From contig NZ_JENB01000005.1 of assembly GCF_000708715.2 (NCBI RefSeq), forward strand, positions 62,001 to 126,000: DNA of 64,000 nucleotides. Reading direction: 5' to 3'. The notes beneath the pieces were generated by a model. It made no database searches and was not told the origin of the DNA. It saw only the letters and a program-made list of their open reading frames with translations. The stretch is from Pseudomonas putida W15Oct28. GTDB taxonomy: Bacteria > Pseudomonadota > Gammaproteobacteria > Pseudomonadales > Pseudomonadaceae. Below are positions 29,755-38,649 of this stretch, piece after piece. Within the stretch, counting starts at the first letter, position 1, and the number at the start of each line of letters is the position of its first letter. Position numbers and translations under genes: made by a program.

Positions 29755-30207
29755 ATGGCGCTGCCCGGACGCGCTGCGCGCCTGGCGCCGGTGGTGGACA
29801 TGGCCGAGGAGGCCGAGCGCAAGGCAGCCCAGCGGCTGGGGCATTTCCAGCAGCAAGTGGCCACGTCCCAGGCCAAACTGGCCGAGCTCGAACGGTTTCG
29901 TGAGGATTACCAGCTGCAGTGGATCAACCGCGGCGGGCAAGGGGTCAATGGCAGCTGGCTGGTCAACTACCAGCGTTTTCTGGGGCAGCTGGAAACGGCC
30001 ATGACCCAGCAGCGCCAGAGCCTGGTCTGGCACCAGAACAACCTCAACAACGCCCGTGGCACCTGGCAGCAGGCCTATGCCCGGGTAGAGGGGCTGCGCA
30101 AGCTGGTGCAGCGCTACATGGACGAAGCCCGCCGCGCCGAAGACAAGCGTGAGCAGCGGTTGCTGGATGAGCTGTCACAGCGCTTGCCCCGGCAGAACCA
30201 CTTTTAA
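29755..30207 (+). CDS. fliJ: Flagellar export protein FliJ
   Basis: This 150-aa, almost wholly helical coiled-coil protein links the FliI hexamer to FlhA. It has the charged heptad-like stretches AEEAERKAAQRLGHFQQQVATSQAKLAELERFRED and RKLVQRYMDEARRAEDKREQRLLDELSQR characteristic of FliJ. It starts 7 nt after fliI and ends the fliHIJ cluster. Confidence 0.93.
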   Translation: MALPGRAARLAPVVDMAEEAERKAAQRLGHFQQQVATSQAKLAELERFREDYQLQWINRGGQGVNGSWLVNYQRFLGQLETAMTQQRQSLVWHQNNLNNARGTWQQAYARVEGLRKLVQRYMDEARRAEDKREQRLLDELSQRLPRQNHF

Positions 30208-30241
30208 TCCTGTCTTGCACCACCGCTCAGGCTACCGCGTG

Positions 30242-30343
30242 CCCCTGTAGGAGCAGCCTTGTGCTGCGAAGAGGCCGGTAAGGCCAAAGATCATCTTTGG
30301 CTGCAATGGCCTCTTCGCAGCACAAGGCTGCTCCTACAAGGGG
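30242..30343. repeat. REP pair (BIME), variant GCTCCTACAAG type
   Basis: Two inverted units contain GTAGGAGCAGCCTTGTGCTGCGAAGAGGCC. This is a variant of the second REP type, in which GCGGCC is replaced by GCAGCC and its complement. It lies between fliJ and hsbA. Confidence 0.8.
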
Positions 30344-30369
30344 TCGCGTCGCATGCTGAAGTTGTGTGC

Positions 30370-30398
30370 TTGCCACCCCCGCCATCGCCTGCTAAACC
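30370..30398 (+). promoter_or_regulatory. Possible sigma-70 promoter of hsbA operon
   Basis: TTGCCA, a 17-nt spacer and TAAACC lie about 45 nt upstream of hsbA. The -10 is weak, so this is tentative. Confidence 0.3.
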
Positions 30399-30439
30399 TT
30401 AATGGAGTTGCATTCGCCATCATCGAAGGAATCGCTAGC

Positions 30440-30745
30440 ATGGCAGTCGAGACTGATTTTTCGCAGGATGGGAAAAAGCTGACGATCAAGATCAAGGGGC
30501 GCTTCGATTTCGGCAAGCATCAGGAATTTCGTGACGCCTACGAACGCCAGCCCGACCGGCCCGATTCGGTGATCGTCGACCTGAAAGACACCACCTACCT
30601 CGACAGTTCCGCGCTCGGCATGCTGCTGTTGCTGCGCGACCACGCGGGCGGCGATGAGTCGGATGTGCGCGTGGTGCATGCCAGCTCCGATGTGCGCAAG
30701 ATCCTCGCCATCTCCAATTTCGAAAAGCTCTTCGACATCAGTTGA
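30440..30745 (+). CDS. hsbA: STAS-domain anti-sigma factor antagonist, HsbA-like
   Basis: This 101-aa single STAS domain has the phosphorylatable serine motif YLDSSALGML (Ser56). In P. aeruginosa HsbA partners with HsbR and FlgM to set the balance between swimming and biofilm, downstream of HptB. The same three-gene module is present here (hsbA, hsbR, hptB), embedded between fliJ and fliK. The ATG at 30440 follows GAAGGAATCGC and matches the domain start. The upstream open extension is not part of it. Confidence 0.9.
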   Translation: MAVETDFSQDGKKLTIKIKGRFDFGKHQEFRDAYERQPDRPDSVIVDLKDTTYLDSSALGMLLLLRDHAGGDESDVRVVHASSDVRKILAISNFEKLFDIS

Positions 30746-30753
30746 GCGCCGAC

Positions 30754-32445
30754 ATGCCGGCCCAACAGGCGTTGACCGTGCTGGTCGCCGAAGACGGGGC
30801 CGCCGACAGAATGCTGCTGGCGCAGATCGTACGCCGCCAGGGCCATCAGGTTTTCACCGCAGAAAACGGCGAGCAGGCGGTGGCGCTGTTTGTAGAGCGG
30901 CGCCCGCAACTGGTGCTGCTGGATGCGCTGATGCCGGTGATGGACGGCTTCGAGGCGGCGCGGCAGATCAAGGCCCTGGCCGGCGAGGCGCTGGTGCCGA
31001 TCATTTTCCTGACGTCGCTGAATGAGGAAGAGGGCCTGGTGCGCTGCCTGGAGGCCGGGGGCGATGACTTCATGGCCAAGCCCTACAGTGCGGTGATCCT
31101 CGGCGCCAAGATCCGCGCCATGGACCGCCTGCGCCGGCTGCAGGCCACCGTGCTGGAGCAGCGCGACCAGATTACCCGGCACCATCATCACCTGCTCAAC
31201 GAACAGCGGGTGGCCAAGGCGGTATTCGACAAGGTGGCCCACTCCGGCTGCCTTTCTGCCCCCAACATCCGTTACCTGCAATCGCCTTATGCGCTGTTCA
31301 ACGGCGACCTGATGCTGGCCGCGTTCACGCCAGCCGGTGACATGCGTGTGCTGCTTGGCGATTTCACCGGCCATGGTCTGCCAGCGGCGGTAGGGGCGAT
31401 GCCGCTGGCCGAAGTGTTCTACGGCATGACCGCCAAGGGCTACGGCATGGCGCAGATCCTGCGTGAGATGAACGCCAAGCTCAAACGCATCCTGCCGGTG
31501 GACATGTTCTGCTGTGCACTGCTGCTCGACCTCAGTTTGCAGCGTGGTTCGGTCGAGGTGTGGAACGGGGGCATGCCGGATGGCTATCGACTGTCGGTAA
31601 ATGGCCATGTGCTATCTTCACTGAGCTCTCGGCATCTGCCGCTGGGTATCCTGGGTGCAGAGCGTTTCGATGACAGCACTGAAGTGCTGCCGTTGGCACC
31701 GGGCGAGCGCCTGTTGCTGTTGTCGGACGGCGTGCTGGACACCGCCGACGACCAGGAACGGTTATTCGGCGTGGAGCGTTTGCGTGCGGTGCTGGCCGAC
31801 AACCGCGACCCGGCGCAGCTGTTTGATGAAGTCATGCAGGCGCTGGAGCGTTTTGGCGGGCACCCGCGTGATGACATCAGCCTGTGCGACATCCGTATGT
31901 TCAGCGCTGAGGAGCGGGTGCCGGCGCCGATGATCTACTCTGATAGCGGCCGTTCCAGCCCGCTGGACTGGTCGCTGGGGTTCGAGGTGCGTGGTGAGAG
32001 CCTCAAGCGCTTCAACCCGGTGCCGTATCTGGTGCAGTTGTTGCAGGAAATACACGGCCTGCGGGCGCGTACGGGCAGCCTGCACTCGGTGCTCAGCGAG
32101 CTGTATTCCAACGCGCTGGAGCATGGGGTGCTGGGCCTGGATTCGCGGCTCAAGCGCGATGTGCAGGGGTTTGCCGACTATTATCAGGAGCGCGCCCGGC
32201 GGCTGGGTGCGTTGAGCGACGGTTTCGTGCGCATCGACTTCAGGGTTGAACCGCACGCCGATGGCGGGCGTCTGATGATCGAGGTGCTCGACAGTGGCGC
32301 CGGGTTCGATGTGCAGCGTGTGCTGTCGCGGCCTTCTCTGGCGCAGGGCCTGAGCGGGCGTGGCCTGAACCTGATTCAGCGGCTGGCCAGCAATGCCCGC
32401 TGGAGCGAAGGCGGGCGTTGCGCACATGTGGAGTTCGTATGGTGA
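30754..32445 (+). CDS. hsbR: Response regulator with PP2C phosphatase and anti-sigma-type kinase domains, HsbR-like
   Basis: This protein of about 563 aa has three domains. The receiver comes first (VLVAEDGAADR, phospho-Asp in LVLLDALMPVMDG, Lys in MAKPY). A SpoIIE-type PP2C phosphatase follows (LLGDFTGHGLPAAVGAMP, LLLLSDGVLDTADDQ). The C-terminus is a GHKL kinase-like domain (LSELYSNALEHG, VLDSGAGFD, GRGLNLIQRLA). This is the architecture of HsbR, which phosphorylates and dephosphorylates the HsbA serine. A TTG at 30742, overlapping the hsbA stop as TTGA, is an alternative start that would add four residues. Confidence 0.9.
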   Translation: MPAQQALTVLVAEDGAADRMLLAQIVRRQGHQVFTAENGEQAVALFVERRPQLVLLDALMPVMDGFEAARQIKALAGEALVPIIFLTSLNEEEGLVRCLEAGGDDFMAKPYSAVILGAKIRAMDRLRRLQATVLEQRDQITRHHHHLLNEQRVAKAVFDKVAHSGCLSAPNIRYLQSPYALFNGDLMLAAFTPAGDMRVLLGDFTGHGLPAAVGAMPLAEVFYGMTAKGYGMAQILREMNAKLKRILPVDMFCCALLLDLSLQRGSVEVWNGGMPDGYRLSVNGHVLSSLSSRHLPLGILGAERFDDSTEVLPLAPGERLLLLSDGVLDTADDQERLFGVERLRAVLADNRDPAQLFDEVMQALERFGGHPRDDISLCDIRMFSAEERVPAPMIYSDSGRSSPLDWSLGFEVRGESLKRFNPVPYLVQLLQEIHGLRARTGSLHSVLSELYSNALEHGVLGLDSRLKRDVQGFADYYQERARRLGALSDGFVRIDFRVEPHADGGRLMIEVLDSGAGFDVQRVLSRPSLAQGLSGRGLNLIQRLASNARWSEGGRCAHVEFVW

Positions 32446-32493
32446 GCCACAGGCTGGCTCGGGCATAATCTGGCTTGATCAAGGAGTGAACAA

Positions 32494-32841
32494 GTGACTG
32501 ACATGCATATTGACCACAAGGTACTCAGTGACCTGCGTGAAGTCATGGAAGATGGCTACCTGCAGTTGGTGCAGACCTTTCTCGACGACTCCGAGCGTCG
32601 CCTGAGCCAGCTGCACGCGGCCAAAAGCGCCGAAGAGCTCGGTGCGGCCGCCCACAGTTTCAAGGGCAGCAGCAGCAACATGGGCGCTGTGGCCCTGGCT
32701 GGCCTGTGCCAGCAGCTGGAAGACCGCGCGCGGCGTCCGCCGCTGTATGGCATCGAAGACCTGATCAACCGCATCGACCTCGAATATGTCGAAGTGCAGC
32801 ACTTCTACCGCGGTGAGCAGCAGCGTATTTCCGCAGGCTGA
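32494..32841 (+). CDS. hptB: Histidine phosphotransfer protein, HptB-like
   Basis: This 115-aa stand-alone Hpt domain has the phosphorylated histidine in AAHSFKGSSSNMGA (about residue 54), followed by the helical LCQQLEDRARR region. The start is GTG at 32494, with AAGGAG 8 nt upstream. An ATG nine bases downstream is less well placed. It should relay phosphate from hybrid kinases elsewhere to the receiver of HsbR immediately upstream. Confidence 0.9.
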   Translation: MTDMHIDHKVLSDLREVMEDGYLQLVQTFLDDSERRLSQLHAAKSAEELGAAAHSFKGSSSNMGAVALAGLCQQLEDRARRPPLYGIEDLINRIDLEYVEVQHFYRGEQQRISAG

Positions 32842-32849
32842 AACGTGAG

Positions 32850-32867
32850 TTGGCGCGAGTCTTGCCT
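32850..32867 (+). promoter_or_regulatory. Sigma-54 promoter of fliK
   Basis: TTGGCGCGAGTCTTGCCT has GG and GC 12 nt apart. It starts 9 nt after hptB and lies about 47 nt upstream of the fliK ATG. Confidence 0.75.
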
Positions 32868-32913
32868 GTCTCTGGCCGGATGATCTTTTTGTTTCTGGCG
32901 CGGAGACCGCTCA

Positions 32914-34161
32914 ATGCCTGTCGCACCCAACCCTTTGTTGCAAGCCAACGCCATTACCAGCACCTCGCGTTCGGCCACCGCGCAGGCGGACAAACCGCTG
33001 GGTGACAAGGGCGATGGCTTTGGCCAGGTGATGGCCAGGCAGGGGCGTGACAAGGCCGCCGGGCAGGATGACAAGGTCGCCCCGGCCAAGCCCAAGGACA
33101 AACCTGAGGCGGCAGCGGGTGGCAAGAAAGACCCCGCCGACAAAACTGCGGTTGCCGATGACGGCAACAAATTGCCAGCTGACGACGCTACCCAGGCTGA
33201 TACCGGGCTGCGTGATGCCAGCCTGGTGGCCGGCCAGGTCACCGATGCCCAGCCGGGTGCGCAACTGATCCAGGCACAGGCCGAGGCCGTTGCGCCGGTA
33301 CTGCAGGCCGCCACGGCGCAGATTGCTGCACTGCCCGAAGAACCCGCTGCCGAAGAAGCCTTCGACCCCGATGCCGACCCGTTGGCCAACCTGCCCACCT
33401 TGCGCCTGGCGTTGGAGCACAGCGCCCAGGCCAAGGGTGGTACCTCGGCACATGCGCTGGATCCGTCCCGGGCCCAGGGCGAGGATGGGCAGGCAGCCGT
33501 CAATACCTTGGCGAATCTGGTGGACGATGCCGAGGGTGAAGCGGGTGAGCCGGGTGACAAGGCCTTTGGTGCCTTGCTTGAAGATGGCCTGAAAGACACC
33601 AAGAGCGCCAGCAGCGACACCCGCATCGATGATTTCGCCAGCCGCCTTGCCAGCCTGACCCAGGCTGCCACGGCCAAGACCGCCAACGCCGTGCCGGCCA
33701 ATGCCAGCCCGTTGCACCAGCCATTGCCGATGAACCAGGGCGCTTGGGCCGAGGGCCTGGTCAACCGGGTCATGTACCTGTCCAGCCAGAACCTCAAGTC
33801 GGCGGATATCCAGCTGGAGCCGGCCGAGCTGGGCCGCCTGGACATTCGCGTCAATGTTGCGGCGGACCAGTCGACGCAAGTCACCTTCATCAGCGGTCAC
33901 GCCGGTGTGCGTGATGCCCTCGACAGCCAGGTGCACCGCCTGCGCGAACTGTTCGCCCAGCAGGGGCTGGCCCAGCCGGATGTCAACGTGGCCGACCAGT
34001 CGCGCGGGCAGCAACAGCAGCAGGGGCAGGCGCAGGGCAGCAACCTGTCCGGGGTGGCGGCGCGGCAGGCGGAGCAGGGCGGGGCTGAGCCAGTCGAAAG
34101 CGCCCGGCCTGTGGAGCAGCAGGTGGTGGTTGGTGACAGTGCGGTTGATTATTACGCCTGA
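32914..34161 (+). CDS. fliK: Flagellar hook-length control protein FliK
   Basis: This 415-aa secreted molecular ruler has a long, low-complexity N-terminal part rich in Ala, Asp, Lys and Gln (1-270). It is followed by the Flg_hook domain with LPMNQGAWAEGLVNRVMYLSSQNLKSADIQLEPAELGRLDIRVNV and FISGHAGVRDALDSQVHRLRELFAQQGL. The C-terminal tail is Gln/Gly-rich. It is probably the primary FliK because it has its own sigma-54 promoter. A second fliK-like gene lies at 60832-62388 on the other strand. Confidence 0.93.
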   Translation: MPVAPNPLLQANAITSTSRSATAQADKPLGDKGDGFGQVMARQGRDKAAGQDDKVAPAKPKDKPEAAAGGKKDPADKTAVADDGNKLPADDATQADTGLRDASLVAGQVTDAQPGAQLIQAQAEAVAPVLQAATAQIAALPEEPAAEEAFDPDADPLANLPTLRLALEHSAQAKGGTSAHALDPSRAQGEDGQAAVNTLANLVDDAEGEAGEPGDKAFGALLEDGLKDTKSASSDTRIDDFASRLASLTQAATAKTANAVPANASPLHQPLPMNQGAWAEGLVNRVMYLSSQNLKSADIQLEPAELGRLDIRVNVAADQSTQVTFISGHAGVRDALDSQVHRLRELFAQQGLAQPDVNVADQSRGQQQQQGQAQGSNLSGVAARQAEQGGAEPVESARPVEQQVVVGDSAVDYYA

Positions 34162-34177
34162 TCGCCGTCAGCCTGAT

Positions 34178-34272
34178 CCGGCCTCTTCGCGGGCAAGCCC
34201 GCTCCCACAGGAATTTCGTTGATTTCGAACCCTGTGCAGTACCTGTGGGAGCGGGCTTGCCCGCGAAGAAGG
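34178..34272. repeat. REP pair (BIME), GCTCCCACAGG type
   Basis: Inverted units lie just after fliK, upstream of the fliL promoter. Confidence 0.85.
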
Positions 34273-34312
34273 TCATGCTGCAAATCCTGCTGAAACCCGT
34301 CCTCTGCAAAAT

Positions 34313-34330
34313 CTGGCATAACACTTGCTC
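34313..34330 (+). promoter_or_regulatory. Sigma-54 promoter of fliL operon
   Basis: CTGGCATAACACTTGCTC keeps TGGCA and TTGC with 12-nt spacing, about 50 nt upstream of fliL. Confidence 0.75.
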
Positions 34331-34379
34331 AAGCCAAGCCATCCACCTTTGAACCCCCGATGGACGACGGATTATTGGC

Positions 34380-34877
34380 ATGGCGAAGAGCGAAGCAGTC
34401 AAAGACCCCGCCACTAAAGGCAAACTCAAGCTGATCCTGCTGGCCGTCGTAGGCCTGTTGCTGGCGATCGGCCTTTCGGTGGGCGCTACCTGGTTCATCA
34501 TGCACAAGAGCGATTCGGCCCCGGCCGCCGAGCCTGCAGCCAGTAACGTCAAGCCTGCGTCGATCTACGAGGCGCTGACCCCGGCATTCGTGGTGAACTT
34601 CAACCAGAACGGCCGCCAGCGCTACATGCAGCTGAGCATCACCATGCAGGCGCGTAACCAGGCTGACCTGGATGCCCTGAAGGTGCACATGCCGGTGATC
34701 CGCAACAACCTGGTGATGATGTTCTCCGGGCAGGGCTTCGACACCCTCGCCAGCAGCCCTGTGGGGCAGGAGATGCTGCGTCAGAAGGCCACCGCTGTGG
34801 TCCAGGAAGTGGCGCAGAAGGAAGTCGGCAAGCCGGTCATCGACCAGTTGCTGTTCACCAATTTCGTATTGCAGTAG
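34380..34877 (+). CDS. fliL: Flagellar basal body-associated protein FliL
   Basis: This 165-aa single-pass inner-membrane protein has its membrane helix at about residues 20-42 (LILLAVVGLLLAIGLSVGATWFI). The periplasmic domain has FVVNFNQNGRQRYMQLSITMQAR and ends with the family signature VIDQLLFTNFVLQ. FliL surrounds stators and supports torque. It heads fliLMNOPQR-flhB, 9 nt before fliM. Confidence 0.95.
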   Translation: MAKSEAVKDPATKGKLKLILLAVVGLLLAIGLSVGATWFIMHKSDSAPAAEPAASNVKPASIYEALTPAFVVNFNQNGRQRYMQLSITMQARNQADLDALKVHMPVIRNNLVMMFSGQGFDTLASSPVGQEMLRQKATAVVQEVAQKEVGKPVIDQLLFTNFVLQ

Positions 34878-34886
34878 GAGTCCGCA

Positions 34887-35855
34887 ATGGCCGTACAGGA
34901 CCTGCTGTCCCAGGATGAAATCGATGCCCTTTTGCACGGCGTCGACGACGGGCTGGTGCAGACCGAAAGTGCATCCGAGCCTGGCAGTATCAAAAGTTAC
35001 GACCTGACCAGTCAGGACCGTATCGTGCGGGGTCGCATGCCGACCCTGGAAATGATCAACGAGCGCTTCGCCCGTTACACCCGTATCAGCATGTTCAACC
35101 TGCTGCGCCGTTCCGCCGATGTGGCGGTCGGGGGTGTGCAGGTGATGAAGTTCGGCGAATACGTACACTCGCTGTACGTGCCGACCAGCCTCAACCTGGT
35201 CAAGATCAAGCCGCTGCGCGGCACTTCGCTGTTCATCCTGGATGCCAAGCTGGTGTTCAAGCTGGTGGACAACTTCTTCGGTGGCGATGGCCGCCACGCC
35301 AAGATCGAGGGCCGCGAATTCACCCCCACCGAACTGCGCGTGGTGCGCATGGTGCTGGACCAGTGTTTCGTCGACCTCAAGGAAGCCTGGCAGGCAATCA
35401 TGCCGGTCACCTTCGAGTACATGAACTCCGAGGTCAACCCGGCCATGGCCAACATTGTCGGCCCCAGCGAGGCGGTGGTGGTGTCCACTTTCCACATCGA
35501 GCTGGACGGCGGTGGCGGCGACCTGCACGTGACCATGCCGTACTCGATGATCGAGCCGGTGCGCGAAATGCTCGATGCCGGTTTCCAGTCCGACCTGGAC
35601 GACCAGGACGAGCGCTGGGTCAAGGCCCTGCGTGAGGACGTGCTGGATGTGGCCGTGCCGCTGACCGCCACGGTCGCCCGGCGCCAGCTGAAGCTGCGCG
35701 ACATCCTGCACATGCAGCCTGGCGACGTGATCCCGGTGGAACTGCCCGAGCACCTGGTGCTGCGCGCCAACGGCGTACCGTCGTTCAAGGCGCGGCTGGG
35801 TTCGCACAAGGGCAACCTGGCCCTGCAGATCATCGACCCGATCGAACGCCGCTGA
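34887..35855 (+). CDS. fliM: Flagellar motor switch protein FliM
   Basis: This 322-aa C-ring protein binds phosphorylated CheY through its N-terminal helix LLSQDEIDALLHGV (residues 5-18). The CheC-like middle domain follows (YDLTSQDRIVRGRMPTLEMINERFARYTR). The C-terminal SpoA-type domain (QLKLRDILHMQPGDVIPVELPEHLVL) pairs with FliN. AGGAG precedes the ATG. Confidence 0.97.
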   Translation: MAVQDLLSQDEIDALLHGVDDGLVQTESASEPGSIKSYDLTSQDRIVRGRMPTLEMINERFARYTRISMFNLLRRSADVAVGGVQVMKFGEYVHSLYVPTSLNLVKIKPLRGTSLFILDAKLVFKLVDNFFGGDGRHAKIEGREFTPTELRVVRMVLDQCFVDLKEAWQAIMPVTFEYMNSEVNPAMANIVGPSEAVVVSTFHIELDGGGGDLHVTMPYSMIEPVREMLDAGFQSDLDDQDERWVKALREDVLDVAVPLTATVARRQLKLRDILHMQPGDVIPVELPEHLVLRANGVPSFKARLGSHKGNLALQIIDPIERR

Positions 35856-35902
35856 CGGCGTGCCGGTCGCTCATAACGAATTGAATGCCTGTCGAGGAAA
35901 CC

Positions 35903-36370
35903 ATGGCTAACGAAAACGAGATCACCTCCGCAGAGGACCAGGCGCTGGCCGATGAGTGGGCTGCGGCCCTTGAAGAAACCGACTCGGCCGGGCAGGCCGA
36001 CATCGATGCGCTGCTGGGCGGTGACACCGGCAGCAGCAGCGGCGCTGGCCGCATGCAGATGGAAGAGTTCGCCAGCTCGCCGAAGCCGAACGAGAACGTC
36101 AGCCTCGAAGGCCCGAACCTGGACGTGATCCTGGACATCCCGGTGAACATCTCCATGGAAGTGGGCAGCACCGAGATCAACATCCGTAACCTGCTGCAGC
36201 TCAACCAGGGCTCGGTGATCGAGCTTGACCGCCTGGCCGGCGAGCCGCTGGACGTGCTGGTCAACGGCACGTTGATCGCCCATGGCGAAGTGGTGGTGGT
36301 CAACGAGAAGTTCGGCATTCGCCTGACCGACGTGATCAGCCCCAGCGAACGTATCAAGAAGCTGCGCTGA
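35903..36370 (+). CDS. fliN: Flagellar motor switch protein FliN
   Basis: This 155-aa switch protein has an acidic N-terminal half and a C-terminal SpoA domain (LDVILDIPVNISMEVGSTEINIRNLLQLNQGSVIELDRLAGEPLDVLVNGTLIAHGEVVVVNEKFGIRLTDVIS pattern, about residues 78-150). The ATG at 35903 has GAGGAAA just upstream and gives the family start MANENE. The earlier in-frame ATG at 35885 lacks a good ribosome site. Confidence 0.95.
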   Translation: MANENEITSAEDQALADEWAAALEETDSAGQADIDALLGGDTGSSSGAGRMQMEEFASSPKPNENVSLEGPNLDVILDIPVNISMEVGSTEINIRNLLQLNQGSVIELDRLAGEPLDVLVNGTLIAHGEVVVVNEKFGIRLTDVISPSERIKKLR

Positions 36371-36382
36371 GTGAAGGGCACG

Positions 36383-36817
36383 ATGCGCGCCATCGCGGCG
36401 TTCGCTGCGCTGCTGGCCAGTCAGGCCTGTCTGGCCGCAGCCACGCCGATGGCTACCCCGGCGACGGCGCCTGGCAGCCTTGGCGGGCAGTTGGCGCAGA
36501 TGGTCTTCGGTTTGCTGCTGGTGGTGGGCCTGATCTTCTTCCTGGCCTGGGTGCTGCGGCGTATGCAGAGCACGGCGGTGAAGGGCGGGCAGGTGATCGA
36601 GATCGTCGGCAGCCGGGCCATCGGCCCGCGTGACCGCTTGCTGCTGGTGCAGGTGGGCAAGGAGCAGATCCTGATTGGCCACACCCCCGGCAGCATCGAG
36701 GCCCTGCATGTACTGGCCGAACCCGTGGAAGTGCCGGCTGGCGCACGTCAGGCAACGCCGGAATTTGCCCAGCGGCTGATGGAGCTGATGGGCAAGGACC
36801 CTAAGGACAAGAAGTGA
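36383..36817 (+). CDS. fliO: Flagellar biosynthesis protein FliO
   Basis: This protein of about 144 aa helps assemble the FliP ring of the export gate. The N-terminal hydrophobic segment ([16 protein letters not shown]) may be a signal sequence. One membrane helix ([25 protein letters not shown]) is followed by the cytoplasmic FliO domain ([30 protein letters not shown]). ATG at 36383 follows AAGGG. A GTG at 36371, abutting the fliN stop, is an equally possible start adding four residues. The stop overlaps fliP. Confidence 0.92.
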   Translation: MRAIAAFAALLASQACLAAATPMATPATAPGSLGGQLAQMVFGLLLVVGLIFFLAWVLRRMQSTAVKGGQVIEIVGSRAIGPRDRLLLVQVGKEQILIGHTPGSIEALHVLAEPVEVPAGARQATPEFAQRLMELMGKDPKDKK

Positions 36818-37572
36818 TGAGCGGCCCGCTGCGTATGTTGTTGACTTTGGCGCTGCTGCTTGCGGCGCCGCTGGCCCTGGCCGCCGACCCGTTGTCGATC
36901 CCGGCCATTACCCTGTCCAACGGTGCGGACGGGCAGCAGGAATATTCGGTCAGCCTGCAGATTCTGCTGATCATGACGGCGCTCAGCTTCATCCCGGCGT
37001 TCGTCATCCTGATGACCAGCTTTACCCGCATCATCATCGTGTTCTCGATCCTGCGCCAGGCCCTGGGCCTGCAGCAGACGCCGTCGAACCAGATCCTGAC
37101 CGGCATGGCGCTGTTCCTGACCATGTTCATCATGGCGCCGGTGTTCGACCGGGTGAATACGGATGCCCTGCAGCCGTACCTCAAGGAGCAGATGACCGCC
37201 CAGCAGGCCATCGACAAGGCCCAGGTGCCGCTCAAGGACTTCATGCTGGCGCAAACCCGGCAAAGCGACCTCGACCTGTTCATGCGCCTGTCCAAGCGCA
37301 CCGACATCGCCGGCCCCGACCAGGTCCCGCTGACGATCCTGGTGCCGGCGTTCGTCACCTCCGAGCTGAAAACCGCGTTCCAGATCGGTTTCATGATCTT
37401 CATTCCGTTCCTGATCATCGACATGGTGGTGGCCAGTGTGCTGATGGCCATGGGTATGATGATGCTGTCGCCGCTGATCATCTCGCTGCCGTTCAAGATC
37501 ATGCTGTTCGTGCTGGTGGATGGCTGGGCGCTGATCATGGGTACCTTGGCCAGCAGTTTCGGCGGCGTCTGA
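36817..37572 (+). CDS. fliP: Flagellar export gate protein FliP
   Basis: This 251-aa gate subunit has a signal peptide ([17 protein letters not shown]) and four membrane segments. Signatures include [80 protein letters not shown] and [18 protein letters not shown]. The ATG overlaps the fliO stop by one base (TGATG), which indicates coupling. Confidence 0.97.
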   Translation: MSGPLRMLLTLALLLAAPLALAADPLSIPAITLSNGADGQQEYSVSLQILLIMTALSFIPAFVILMTSFTRIIIVFSILRQALGLQQTPSNQILTGMALFLTMFIMAPVFDRVNTDALQPYLKEQMTAQQAIDKAQVPLKDFMLAQTRQSDLDLFMRLSKRTDIAGPDQVPLTILVPAFVTSELKTAFQIGFMIFIPFLIIDMVVASVLMAMGMMMLSPLIISLPFKIMLFVLVDGWALIMGTLASSFGGV

Positions 37573-37593
37573 CGCCGTCAAGGAGAGCCGCCG

Positions 37594-37863
37594 ATGACAC
37601 CTGAAGTAGCTGTCGACCTGTTCCGTGATGCCCTGTGGCTGACCACCCTGATGGTCGCTGTACTGGTTGTGCCGAGCCTGTTGGTGGGCTTGGCGGTGGC
37701 GATGTTCCAGGCCGCCACGCAGATCAACGAACAGACCCTGAGCTTTCTGCCGCGCCTGCTGGTGATGCTGATCACGTTGATCGTCGCCGGGCCTTGGCTG
37801 GTGCAGAAGTTCATGGAGTACATCACTACCCTCTACACCAACATCCCGCAGCTCATCGGTTGA
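37594..37863 (+). CDS. fliQ: Flagellar export gate protein FliQ
   Basis: This 89-aa two-helix membrane protein has the pattern MTPEVAVDLFRDALWLTT, LLVGLAVAMFQAATQINEQTLSFLPRLLVML and GPWLVQKFMEYITTLY, which is diagnostic of FliQ. AAGGAGAG precedes the ATG. It lies between fliP and fliR with spacers of about 21 and 7 nt. Confidence 0.97.
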   Translation: MTPEVAVDLFRDALWLTTLMVAVLVVPSLLVGLAVAMFQAATQINEQTLSFLPRLLVMLITLIVAGPWLVQKFMEYITTLYTNIPQLIG

Positions 37864-37870
37864 CGCGGAT

Positions 37871-38647
37871 ATGCTGGAGCTGACCGACGCGCAGATCGGC
37901 ACCTGGGTCGCCACCTTCATCCTGCCGTTGTTCAGGGTGACAGCGGTGCTGATGACCATGCCGATTTTTGGCACGCGCATGCTGCCGGCGCGCGTGCGCC
38001 TGTACGTGGCGGTGGCCATTACCGTGGTGATCGTGCCGGCGCTGCCGCCGTTGCCCGAATTCGACCCGTTGAGCCTGCGAGGCCTGCTGCTGTGCGCCGA
38101 GCAGATCATTGTCGGCGCGCTGTTCGGCCTGGCCTTGCAGTTGCTGTTCCAGGCGTTCGTGATCGCCGGGCAGGTCGTCGCGGTGCAGATGGGCATGGCC
38201 TTCGCCTCGATGGTCGACCCGGCCAACGGCGTTAACGTCACGGTCATCAGCCAGTTCATGACCATGCTGGTGAGCGTGCTGTTCCTGTTGATGAACGGCC
38301 ACCTGGTGGTGTTCGAGGTGCTGACCGAAAGCTTCACCACCTTGCCGGTGGGCAATGCCCTGGTGGTCAACCAGTTCTGGGAGCTGGCCGGGCGCCTGGG
38401 CTGGGTATTTTCTGCCGGCCTGTTGCTGATCCTGCCGGTGATCGCTGCGTTGCTGGTGGTGAACATTGCCTTCGGCGTGATGACCCGCGCCGCGCCGCAG
38501 TTGAACATTTTCTCCATTGGCTTTCCGCTGACCCTGGTCATGGGCATGTTCATTTTCTGGGTCGGCCTGGCCGATGTGCTGTCCCACTACCAGGCATTGG
38601 CCAGCGAAGCGCTGCAATGGCTGCGTGAACTGGCGAGGGCGCGCTGA
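37871..38647 (+). CDS. fliR: Flagellar export gate protein FliR
   Basis: This 258-aa polytopic membrane protein completes the FliPQR gate. Typical segments are FILPLFRVTAVLMTMPIFGTRMLPARVRLYVAVAITVVI, LFQAFVIAGQVVAVQMGMAFASMVDP and FSAGLLLILPVIAALLVVNIAFGVMTRAAPQLNIFSIGFPLTL. It begins 7 nt after fliQ and ends 2 nt before flhB. Confidence 0.97.
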   Translation: MLELTDAQIGTWVATFILPLFRVTAVLMTMPIFGTRMLPARVRLYVAVAITVVIVPALPPLPEFDPLSLRGLLLCAEQIIVGALFGLALQLLFQAFVIAGQVVAVQMGMAFASMVDPANGVNVTVISQFMTMLVSVLFLLMNGHLVVFEVLTESFTTLPVGNALVVNQFWELAGRLGWVFSAGLLLILPVIAALLVVNIAFGVMTRAAPQLNIFSIGFPLTLVMGMFIFWVGLADVLSHYQALASEALQWLRELARAR

Positions 38648-38649
38648 GC

